Shown here: piece after piece, positions 36,574 through 44,900 of the stretch
Position numbering within the stretch: the first letter of the stretch is position 1
Layout: each line of letters starts with the position of its first letter
Assembly: GCA_963763885.1 (NCBI GenBank)
Contig: CAVXQD010000007.1
Span: forward strand, 186,001-250,000
DNA: 64,000 nt
Origin: JANNBN01 sp963763885
Lineage (GTDB): Bacteria > Actinomycetota > Acidimicrobiia > Acidimicrobiales > JANYDT01
Reading direction: 5' to 3'
Made by a program: the position numbers and the translations under genes
The notes under the pieces: model-generated
Told to the model about the DNA's origin: nothing
The model's database searches: none
Seen by the model: only the letters and a program-made list of their open reading frames with translations

Positions 36574-36589
36574 ACAAACGTACGTTCGA
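36574..36589. promoter_or_regulatory. LexA/SOS-box-like dyad upstream of the HNH gene
   Basis: ACAAACGTACGTTCGA matches the actinobacterial LexA consensus TCGAAC-N4-GTTCGA except in the left flank (GTTCGA half perfect, left half CAAAC). It lies 14-29 bp upstream of the HNH start. 13E12-family genes are among those with LexA boxes in Mycobacterium tuberculosis. Confidence 0.55.
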
Positions 36590-36699
36590 TTGTCAACGAA
36601 AAATCTGAACGCGAATCGACGTCCGAATTTCCTCTCCGAATTCTCTCTCCGAACGGACAAAGTGCTGACCAAGGCTCTATTACTAGGCGTACTTATGAT

Positions 36700-37248
36700 A
36701 TGACCGTAGACGTGAACCAGCTGACAGACGACATCATCCGCTTCATCGAAGAGCAACCGATGTTCTTCGTGGGTACCGCTGCAAGCGAAGGTCGGGTGAA
36801 CGTTTCGCCAAAAGGCATGGACTCGTTGCGGGTAACCAGCCCCACGCGCATCGTGTGGCTCAACCTCACCGGAAGCGGAAACGAAACCGCCGCACATGTG
36901 GGTGCAACAAGTCGCATGACGCTGATGTTCATGTCGATGACCAGCATGCCCCTCATCGTGCGGGTATACGGCACAGCCCGAACCATCCATCCTCGCGATG
37001 CGGACTGGGAGCGGCACATCGGGATGTTCCCAGCGCTGGCTGGCTCTCGTCAGCTGTTTGACCTGAGCATCGAATTGGTTACGTCGTCGTGTGGCAGCGG
37101 CGTCCCCGTAATGACACTGGCGGCGGTGCGAGCCGACGAAGAACTGGAACCGTTCTACGCGGCCATGACCGAGCAACAACTGCACGACTATTGGGAACGC
37201 AAGAACACCACCAGCATCGACGGCTACCCCACAGGCATCTTCGACTGA
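36700..37248 (+). CDS. Pyridoxamine 5'-phosphate oxidase-like FMN-binding protein
   Basis: A 182-residue split-barrel flavoprotein. Recognisable blocks are IEEQPMFFVGTAASEGRVNV, SPKGMDSLRV, TRIVWLNLTGSGNETAAHV and RMTLMFMSMTSMPLIVRVYG, typical of the PNPOx-like group of putative FMN or F420 oxidoreductases rather than of true PdxH. Substrate unknown. It is the only plus-strand gene between the HNH nuclease (divergent) and the convergent split-transketolase genes, which end 19 bp from its stop. Confidence 0.85.
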   Translation: MTVDVNQLTDDIIRFIEEQPMFFVGTAASEGRVNVSPKGMDSLRVTSPTRIVWLNLTGSGNETAAHVGATSRMTLMFMSMTSMPLIVRVYGTARTIHPRDADWERHIGMFPALAGSRQLFDLSIELVTSSCGSGVPVMTLAAVRADEELEPFYAAMTEQQLHDYWERKNTTSIDGYPTGIFD

Positions 37249-37266
37249 CACTACGGGAAGTGCCGG

Positions 37267-38172
37267 CTAGATCGGGAGAAACCCGGAGGCGCTCATCAGG
37301 TCGTTCTGTGTACCTACGTTGCCGCTGACCTCGGAACGCAGCCCGCGGGTCTGCATCTTGAGCAGCTGTGACGGGTCGTTTGCAGCCAGCGCCTCCATCA
37401 TCCACGAGCCAAACCCGGCGTCCAGCAGATGATCTTCGGCCGTGGTGACCTGATCCCACTCGCGCACCTGATCGGCCTGGTTGCGCTTGTGCGCAGCACC
37501 CCACAGCGGCATGGAGAACAACGCCGGCGAGGGCTTACCGTCCCGCACCGCGACGTCCAATTCCTTGGCGCAGTACGGAAGCGCTCCACCGGTTGAGAGC
37601 ACCGCCGCATGAGAGGACTCCGCTGATCCTTCGCGCACCGGCACCCACTGACCGGGGCGAACGGCCGGCACGTCGGCATGCACCTTGGGGTCTCGTCCCT
37701 TGCCAAGCCGCAGGTAACTGGGCTGCGGGTTCTCCACCAAATATCGAGTGCATGCAATCGTCTCGAACGGATCGCCGGGTGCAGCTATCAGCATGTTGGG
37801 CATGCTGCGAACCAACGCAAAGTCCTGCACCGCGTGATGCGAGTAACCAAGCGTCCCGTACGACACGCCACCACCAATGGACACTGCGGTGACGGGTAGC
37901 CGGTGGTAGTCCACATCGTTGCGGAGTTGTTCGGCACAGCGAAACGTGGAGAAGTTGGCAATCGAATACGCAAAGACTTGGAAGCCCTCAGACGCCAACC
38001 CGGCGCACATGCTCATCATGTTCTGCTCCGCAACGCCGGCGTTGAAGAAACGGTGCGGGTGAGTGTCAGCGAAGACCTCAATCACGTTGTAGCCCAAGTC
38101 ACCGATCACCAGAACGATACGGTCGTTGGTTTTTGCCAGTTCCGTAAGTTCGTTTACGAATGTGTTTCGCAT
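37267..38172 (-). CDS. Transketolase, C-terminal subunit
   Basis: A 301-residue protein corresponding to the pyrimidine-binding and C-terminal domains of transketolase: RIVLVIGDLGYNVIEVFADT, HRFFNAGVAEQNMMSMCAGL (Glu activating thiamine), SIGGGVSYGTLGYSHHAVQD. AAGGGG lies 6 nt upstream of the ATG at 38172. It is 9 bp downstream of the N-terminal subunit, so the pair forms one heteromeric enzyme. Position beside nucleotide-sugar genes suggests production of an unusual sugar precursor rather than the central pentose-phosphate pathway. Confidence 0.92.
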   Translation of the reverse strand: MRNTFVNELTELAKTNDRIVLVIGDLGYNVIEVFADTHPHRFFNAGVAEQNMMSMCAGLASEGFQVFAYSIANFSTFRCAEQLRNDVDYHRLPVTAVSIGGGVSYGTLGYSHHAVQDFALVRSMPNMLIAAPGDPFETIACTRYLVENPQPSYLRLGKGRDPKVHADVPAVRPGQWVPVREGSAESSHAAVLSTGGALPYCAKELDVAVRDGKPSPALFSMPLWGAAHKRNQADQVREWDQVTTAEDHLLDAGFGSWMMEALAANDPSQLLKMQTRGLRSEVSGNVGTQNDLMSASGFLPI

Positions 38173-38181
38173 GATCGCCCC

Positions 38182-39000
38182 TTATGCCTCTGCGCCGACG
38201 GCGAGTTCCCGAGCAGCAATTGCCAGCTCGTCTGCGGTGGGTGTCTTGTAGTGCCACGCAACCTGGTTTTCCATGTACGACACGCCCTTGCCTTTCACCG
38301 TTCGGGCAATCACCACGACAGGCCCTTCACGGGGCGCCGTGACAGCTGCGGCGATCTGCTGGTAGTCGTGGCCGTCGATCTCGTGCACTTGGCATCCGAA
38401 CGCCCGGAAGCGGTCAGCTAGCGGCTCCATGTTCAGCGTGTCAACGGTGGTGCCAAGACTTTGCAGGCCATTGGCGTCGATGATGGCGGTGAGGTTGGAA
38501 AGCTTGTGGTGCACCGCAAACATCAGCGCTTCCCAGTTGGATCCTTCGTTAAGTTCCCCATCGCTCAGCACCACAAACGTTCGCCACGATTGGCCGCGCA
38601 TCTTGGCAGCGAGGGCTTTGCCCACGCCTACGGGGAGACCGTGGCCAAGTGCACCGGTAGAAAGCTCGACTCCAGGTACATGGTGGCTGGCGTGGGCCAT
38701 CAGCGGCGATGAAGCCGTGCCGTAGCCATCGATCATTTCTTGTGTGATCACCCCACGTTCACGCAAGGTGGAATACAGCCCAACAACTGCGTGGCCCTTG
38801 CTGAGAATGAAGCGGTCCCGGTCAGGATGTTCGGGCTGATCACTGTGCTCCAGCACCCCGAAGTACAACACCGTCAAAATGTCGACGATAGACATCGCAC
38901 TGCCGATGTGCGCAGCGTTGGCCGATGTAACCATCCGCACGGCACGAAGCCGAATTTGCTTCGCCAACGTTGGCCACTGTGGGTTTCCAGATACGGGCAC
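38182..39000 (-). CDS. Transketolase, N-terminal subunit
   Basis: A 272-residue thiamine-diphosphate-binding subunit. Features are NAAHIGSAMSIVDILTVLYF, DRFILSKGHAVVGLY, TGALGHGLPVGVGKALAAK and the ThDP motif SDGELNEGSNWEA ... IIDANGLQ. It starts with GTG at 39000 and is followed by the C-terminal half. Split transketolases of this kind are common in surface-polysaccharide clusters. The 78 bp between it and the amidohydrolase stop presumably holds the promoter. Confidence 0.92.
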   Translation of the reverse strand: MPVSGNPQWPTLAKQIRLRAVRMVTSANAAHIGSAMSIVDILTVLYFGVLEHSDQPEHPDRDRFILSKGHAVVGLYSTLRERGVITQEMIDGYGTASSPLMAHASHHVPGVELSTGALGHGLPVGVGKALAAKMRGQSWRTFVVLSDGELNEGSNWEALMFAVHHKLSNLTAIIDANGLQSLGTTVDTLNMEPLADRFRAFGCQVHEIDGHDYQQIAAAVTAPREGPVVVIARTVKGKGVSYMENQVAWHYKTPTADELAIAARELAVGAEA

Positions 39001-39078
39001 AACGATTCCTTAGCGTCGGGGAGCGCTACACCCTAGCGACACCGATGCCGACCATCCGAATGCACACCGCTACTCCGG

Positions 39079-40095
39079 TCATACGGGTGAGAGTTTGTAT
39101 ACGTGTTGTGCTGTCCCGGAGAACATGGCCGTCCGCTCGGCCACGCTGAAGCCAGCGGTCATCTTCTTGAACGCGTTCCACACCACCCGATAGCTGAGTG
39201 ACATCCGGTCCACGGGGAAGTTGGATTCGAACATGCAGCGATGCGGACCGAACGCGTTGATGGTGTGCAGGTAATAGCGCTCTTGCGCCTCGATGAACTC
39301 GTCAGACGTTGGCGGCCGGGACGCCGCATGCCAACCAAACCCGTTGTCCGGCATTGCAAGTCCACCTATCTTCGCGAACACATTGGGGCAGGCAGCGATG
39401 GCCTCGATATCTGCTTTCCACGCCGTGAAGATTTCCTCGCGATGATCTGCATACGGACCAACGCCCAACGGTGTGCCGAAGTGATCAAGCACCATGGTGG
39501 TTTCCGGCACCGCCTTGGCCAGCTCCAGAAACTCTCGGTTCTGGTAGTGGTAATGCCACGACTCGTACGTGAACCCTCGTTCCCCCAACCGTCGCACACC
39601 CGAGCGAAACGCTTGGTCCAAATACAGATCAACCGGGGCAACACGTGGAATGGTGAGCACTTCCGGATGCTCCGCCCGAGCAAGCGCATGACGAACTCCA
39701 CGGAACAACCCGCTCGACGCATTCGTATGCGCGTCTAGTACTTGGTCGAGTGCATCGCCTGCGGCCAGCCTGAGGTCCACATTCGCCACGATGCCGCTCA
39801 TCAGCCCGGTTGGATCCGCAGCCGCAATCCCAGCAACGAACTCGGTCTCCCCCAGCGATGCCAACTCCGCAGGACCATCGGTTCGATAGCTCGCATTGCA
39901 CTCAACAAACACCGTCTGCACAATCCGATGGCCGTCGTCCGTGTCGTGGTGCAGCTGGTCGATGGCGTAGGCCATTCGCCCGCCCCCGGCCGGCCACAGG
40001 TGATGATGCGGGTCCACAATGGGCAGGTCTGGTTCAACCACCTCTTCCTCCACCTGAGCAAACCACTCCGGACTCCCAGGCTGCAGTGCATTCAT
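39079..40095 (-). CDS. Amidohydrolase-2 family metal hydrolase
   Basis: A 338-residue TIM-barrel hydrolase. It has the N-terminal metal motif IVDPHHHLWPAGGG (HxH), TVFVECNASY, GFTYESWHYHYQNREFLELA, TMVLDHFGTPLG and CMFESNFPVDRMS (Asp-containing C-terminal strand equivalent). The set matches amidohydrolase-2 proteins such as sugar lactonases (L-fuconolactonase-like) or decarboxylases. M at 40095 is chosen as the last ATG before the conserved core. A SnoaL-like gene lies upstream on the same strand across 174 bp. Substrate unknown. Confidence 0.87.
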   Translation of the reverse strand: MNALQPGSPEWFAQVEEEVVEPDLPIVDPHHHLWPAGGGRMAYAIDQLHHDTDDGHRIVQTVFVECNASYRTDGPAELASLGETEFVAGIAAADPTGLMSGIVANVDLRLAAGDALDQVLDAHTNASSGLFRGVRHALARAEHPEVLTIPRVAPVDLYLDQAFRSGVRRLGERGFTYESWHYHYQNREFLELAKAVPETTMVLDHFGTPLGVGPYADHREEIFTAWKADIEAIAACPNVFAKIGGLAMPDNGFGWHAASRPPTSDEFIEAQERYYLHTINAFGPHRCMFESNFPVDRMSLSYRVVWNAFKKMTAGFSVAERTAMFSGTAQHVYKLSPV

Positions 40096-40269
40096 ATGGC
40101 CGATTCTCTCGAACAGGCGTCCGCAAACAAAAGCAGGGGACGACGTTCCGGTCGGGGCTACAACATCCTTCGACGGCCGAAACGAAACGGCAGGGTTTGC
40201 CGGCAGGGTTCCCTCGCAACTCGGGTTCCCCCGGGTCGAGTTGCGAGGGGACCGACTCAACGCCAGCGC

Positions 40270-40665
40270 TCAGCTGAACAGGCTGTTGGCCAGAGCGATG
40301 TCCGCAAAGAAGTCTTGGATCTCGGTGATTTTGCCATCGCTGAAGGTGAACAGCAGCGCTTCGGTTTGAATCACCGGTTCGCCGTTCTTTTCCATGCTTG
40401 ACGTGTGGATGGCAAGTACTCGGTTTCCACCATCCGACAGGACGTGATCCAATCGAATTTGGATCGTCCCGTCGCTCAGTTCGAACAGTTTTCCGTACAG
40501 GCCAAGGACGTTCTCCTTGCCTTTGTGGGCTCCGGAAATCAACGAGTCACCTGGCACAATGTGGACCACATCGTCCTGATACAAGGCCATCAGGGTTTCC
40601 ATGTCGCCGCTGCCAAACGCGGCGTACCCCTTCCGGACCGTCTCCAAGTTCTGCTCAGTTTCCAT
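40270..40665 (-). CDS. SnoaL/NTF2-like protein
   Basis: A 131-residue single-domain protein with the cone-shaped NTF2 fold pattern: TVRKGYAAFGSGDMETLMAL, YQDDVVHIVPGD, GKENVLGLYGKLFEL and a final FTFSDGKITEIQDFFADIAL. Members include ketosteroid isomerase-like and polyketide cyclase-like enzymes and many of unknown role. It may belong with the downstream amidohydrolase. The 198 bp upstream, shared with the divergent DksA-like gene, hold no recognised element. Confidence 0.88.
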   Translation of the reverse strand: METEQNLETVRKGYAAFGSGDMETLMALYQDDVVHIVPGDSLISGAHKGKENVLGLYGKLFELSDGTIQIRLDHVLSDGGNRVLAIHTSSMEKNGEPVIQTEALLFTFSDGKITEIQDFFADIALANSLFS

Positions 40666-40863
40666 GCTGGCCTCATTTCAGGCGCCGCCCGATCTGAGCG
40701 GATCGCGCAGTGTCAACGTACGCCTGCGAAGGTTTGCTGGATAGGTCGGATATAGCCCGAATGCTCACGAGTTGAAAACCTTGACCGCACGTCAGCAACA
40801 CCGATCATCTTCGAGCGATACCTGCCCCGACGTCCGCAACCAACGCCACGGAAGAGTGGGTGC

Positions 40864-41241
40864 GTGACCGCATCTGATGACCCCGATCTTCGGTTGGAGC
40901 AACTGACCAGCGAACGTGCTCGGACGGTGCGGATGATCGCCCAACTCACCGGCGATTTCGACGCAGTCGTTGAAGCAGCAACTGCCGTTTCGACCGACGA
41001 TGAGCACGATCCAGAGGGCGCCACCATCGCCTACGAGCGCGCACAGGTCGATGCAGTGTTGAACATGACTCGGCTCCACCTGACGGAGTTGGACGCAGCG
41101 ATCACCCGGCTGAAGGACGGGACCTATGCCGACTGTGCACGCTGCGGCAGCCCTATCGGCCACGAACGCCTCACTGCCCGCCCGGCCACCACCTTGTGCG
41201 TGGCTTGCGCCTCGCCTACCGCTCGTCCATTGCGCCGGTGA
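40864..41241 (+). CDS. DksA/TraR family zinc-finger protein
   Basis: A 125-residue protein with an N-terminal coiled region (RLEQLTSERARTVRMIAQLT ... MTRLHLTELDAAITRLKDGT) and a C-terminal C4 zinc finger (ADCARCGSPIGHERLTA ... LCVACA). Such proteins bind the RNA polymerase secondary channel or are otherwise regulatory. The tip acidic residues of true DksA are not obvious, so the target is uncertain. GTG start at 40864. Two strong hairpins follow its stop. Confidence 0.9.
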   Translation: MTASDDPDLRLEQLTSERARTVRMIAQLTGDFDAVVEAATAVSTDDEHDPEGATIAYERAQVDAVLNMTRLHLTELDAAITRLKDGTYADCARCGSPIGHERLTARPATTLCVACASPTARPLRR

Positions 41242-41262
41242 CTGATTGGTCGGTGAGGTGCG

Positions 41263-41315
41263 GCAAAACACCTCCCACGGAGATTGCGAGGTGTTTTGCC
41301 CCCAGCGTTGGGGGC
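41263..41315 (+). terminator. Tandem hairpins after the DksA-like gene
   Basis: First stem GCAAAACACCTC (41263-41274) pairs perfectly with GAGGTGTTTTGC (41288-41299) around a 13-nt loop. A second stem GCCCCCA (41298-41304) pairs with TGGGGGC (41309-41315). No U-tract follows, so the arrangement is terminator-like rather than canonical. Confidence 0.6.
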
Positions 41316-41356
41316 GACCTCTCTCCCAGCCGGGTGACTAGCCACAACTCGGGCAA

Positions 41357-41872
41357 GTCAATGTGATCGCTCTACTGTGGCGGCCCAGCATCCCCGGACC
41401 GCGTTGTGGACGTGGACTCTTTCGACGGTTTCATCAGCGAACATACGAAGCAAGGTTTCGTCCAAACCAATCCCGTCGATGACCACAGCGTCCGTCATCA
41501 TCTCGTTGCCGTCAAACGCTCGAACGGACAACTGACGGATGGTCAATTGTTCTGGTATTGCTGCAGCCTCATTGGGTTCGCACGGGAGTCTGATGAATGA
41601 AGATTGGGCTTGCTGACCTGATACGGCGACCCGCTCGTGAACGGGTCATGCGAAACCAAGAGCAACTCCTCACCGACCTCTGCGTCACGCAGGCATTGCC
41701 GACACGGGTAACCCGGTTTTGCATCAGCCAAGTGGGAGATTCCGCCATTTCTGCGGAGCGCATGTGCGGCGGTCGGCGAGAGCGGCATGATCTGGTAACT
41801 GTTCTTCATGAGGTTCAACGTACGAGTCAGGCAACGAGAATTGCTGGCGGAAAACGGACTCCCGCGTTGTCG
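41357..41872. repeat. ~515-bp duplication, copy 1
   Basis: Over 90% identical by eye to 62646-63158, in the same orientation, 21.3 kb apart. It begins GTCAATG(T/C)GATCGCTCTAC and ends ACTCCCGCGTTGTCG. It contains a DUF1203 gene; this copy carries small insertions. Confidence 0.85.
41358..41809 (-). pseudogene. DUF1203 family gene, disrupted copy
   Basis: From ATG 41809 the product matches the intact copy at 62647-63096 (KNSYQIMPLSPTAAHALRR, AKPGYPCRQCLRDAEVGEEL) through SGSPYQ. It then leaves the frame because of one extra base near 41620 and another near 41583, ending early in LQQYQNN. The C-terminal part (IRQLSVRAFDGNEMMTDAV ... HNAVRGCWAATVERSH) survives in a different frame. The two insertions do not compensate each other, so this copy is probably inactive unless they are sequencing errors. 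It lies immediately 3' of the giant repeat-protein gene. Confidence 0.8.
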
Positions 41873-41919
41873 GACCTCGCACATTTGGTCGCCTCGCGAG
41901 CCGTCACTAAAAGTACGGC

Positions 41920-44900
41920 CTACCTGCGGCTGAAACCGATGTTGGCCATCACGTAGTCGACGCCTTCCGGCAAATCAACGATGACCCGCAAACTATGGGT
42001 ACCACGGCTGAGGTCCAACTGGCCCGACGCATAGGGAGCGCCGGTCAGCGACACTTCACGGCCGTCCAGTACCCACCGAACCCTCCCGCCCGGAATTGGC
42101 GAACCGTTGGACAATCGGCAGTAGAGCTTTGAACTCACGACGGTGGTTCCGGCAAGCGAGAACTCGCCCGAGCCCGTGGAAGAAGCCGAGCAGACCACAC
42201 TCCGAGCGCTCAACCCATTTGCGACGGAGAACGTCGCGATGTCGGTGAACTCTCTCCCCCCGTTCATCGTGATCTCGGCACGAATTGTGTGGATGCCGTT
42301 TGTGAGCAGCGTGGTGTCGAATGGGTATCCGTCGCCCCCGTGAACGGTTCGGAAAAGATCGAAGTTGGCGAACTCTTCCGTGGACAGGCGGGTTCCGTCG
42401 AGGAAGAACTCCACTCGGTCGACATCCCTGGCTGCCTGGGCAAGCGGGCCGACCCACACGTAGGAAACACCGGACAACGTCACCCCGGCCAGCGGTCGCA
42501 CAGCGCCCAAGTGGTTCGCCTGGTTGCTGACCAACAGTCGTGGTGACGACAGAACGGTCGTCGAAGTAGTTGTCGACGAACGCGGCCGTGTTGTTGTCGT
42601 CGTTGCCCTGGTCGTCGTCGTTGCCCTGGTCGTCGTCGTTGCCCTGGTCGTCGTCGTTGCCCTGGTCGTCGTCGTTGCCCTGGTCGTCGTGGTGCTGGTT
42701 GAGGTAGTGGTCGGCTTGGTTGTCGTCGTGGAAGTGGATGTCGAAGTAGTCGGCACCGTCGTGGTCGACGACGTGGACGTCGTCGGCACGGTGGTAGACG
42801 ACGTAGTGGTTGTTGTACTCGGCCGGGTCGTGGTGGTCGTAGTGGAAGTAGACGTCGGCACCGTCGTGGACGTCGTGGTGGTTGTCGTGGTCGGCACCGT
42901 CGTAGACGTCGTGGTGGTTGTCGTGGACGTGGTGGAAGTCGTGGTCGGCACCGTCGTAGACGTCGTGGTGGTTGTCGTGGACGTCGTGGAAGTCGTGGAC
43001 GTCGTGGACGGCACCGTCGTGGACGTCGTGGACGGCACCGTCGTAGTTGTCGTGGACGTCGTGGACGTCGTGGATGTCGTGGACGGCACCGTCGTCGTTG
43101 TCGACGTGGTGGACGTCGTGGACGGCACCGTCGTCGTTGTCGACGTGGTGGACGTCGTAGACGTCGAGGTCGTCGTTGTCGACGTGGTGGACGTCGTAGA
43201 CGTCGAGGTCGTCGTTGTCGACGTGGTGGATGTCGTGGACGAGGTGGAAGTCGTGGTCGGCACCGTCGTGGACGTGGTGGTTGTCGTCGCCGGCACCGTC
43301 GTGGTTGTCGTGGTCGGCACCGTCGTAGACGTCGAGGTTGTCGTGGACGTCGTGGTGGATGTCGTGGACGAGGTGGAAGTCGTGGTCGGCACCGTCGTGG
43401 ACGTGGTGGTTGTCGTCGACGGCACCGTCGTACTTGTCGAGGTCGTAGGGACGCTCGACACGGTAATGGTCACTGGTGCTTGCACCGACTCGGTGCCGTC
43501 GGACGCGTTGAACGTGACCGTGAACACTCCCGTTTGTGTGGGTGTCCACGTGAAGCTGCCGTCGATCAACGAAGCATCGGCGGGGCCGCTGTACGACAGA
43601 GTCGGCACGCCACCATCAACGTCGGCCGCCGACACTGCGAACGTCAACGGCTCACCCAAAACAGCGGCTTGTGCGCCTGGCACAACGAGAGTCGGGAGGT
43701 CATTTACCGGCCGGACTACCAGTGAAACTGTCGCCGGCACACTTGCAAGTTGCCCGTCATCTGCGACGAAAGTAAACGAATCCGAACCGTGGAAATTCAA
43801 GTCGGGAACGTATGTACACACAGGCATTTGGAGACAAGTGAGCGTTCCGTGCAGCGGCTCACTCTGCAACGTGAATGTGAGCGCACCCTCTTCCGGATCG
43901 CTGCCTGTGAGAACTATTGAACGCTGTAAGTCCTCATCAACCTGCACAACTGTCGATGTGCCGAGAGGCGGTTGGTTGGGCAGGATCTCGACACGTACCG
44001 TCGCCGTGTCGGTCCCACCCCGTCCGTCGTTTACGACGTACGTAAAGCTGTCAGCCCCAGTTGCGCCGACATTCGGTGTGTATCGCAGCATGCCGAGCAA
44101 GCCGACAGAAGCGACGCCCTTGGTACCCTGTGAGCCAATCGAGACGGTGAGTGTGTCGTTGTCTGGATCGGTGTCGTTCGCTGTAACAGGAATTGATCGC
44201 ACGACGCCGGCGAACACGTCAATGTTGTTGTCATCGACCGCATCAGGGGCGACGTTCACGACAAGGTCGGGAACATATCGGCCGAACGTCGTGCGGGTGA
44301 CGAACGTGACGGTGGCGCCGGCTGGAATTGCCACGTTCCATTGCTGGGCCATGATCACGTCGAACGCGGTGTCTGTCACGCGATTTCGATCAATGTCGTT
44401 GGCGACCTTCCCGTTGAATATCGGATTAGAGACATCATTCAGCCGGTTGGTCGAATATGGCTGAATAGTCCAAGCGCTGGGCACCGAGACGCCATCCACA
44501 TCACCGGAAATCGAGATCGAGTCCGAAGCCGTCGCCGAATTGTCCGTGTTGTCGAACTCATACAAGATCGATCCGTCGAGCGTCGCAGCAGCACCATCGG
44601 CTTTGCGGCCGTCGAAGAACAAGTCACCGTCGAGATGGCGCACAATGCGCGTTGCGAGCAGGATGGCGGTGGTATTGGTGACGCTGTACCGCTGTTCCAG
44701 AACGGAAGACGAGCCGGAGACTGGTAAGAGTTCTTGCGTCAACCCGAGCCCGACCCCGCTGAAGGTTCCGGTTGTGACCAGCTTCGTTGGCGTGGTCTGT
44801 GTTGAATCAACCGTCATCCCACAGTTGTCATCGAGGAACGCATCGATAGGTGCACCTATGAAGACTGAGGAGCCATACAGAGTGTTGCTTGCGCCAGTTG

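Noticed and set aside
42600..43450. CRISPR-like tandem repeats
   Set aside because: Units are contiguous, 18-40 bp, in frame with Thr/Ser coding and without unique spacers.
42056..43549. 497-codon minus-strand ORF with H/D/N-rich repeats
   Set aside because: Alternative frame of the giant protein's stalk; composition reflects the minisatellite, not a protein family.
42524..44464. 646-codon plus-strand ORF rich in Val/Asp
   Set aside because: Antisense shadow of the GTCGTGGACGTC-type repeats encoding the Thr/Ser stalk of the giant protein; no domain, no start context.
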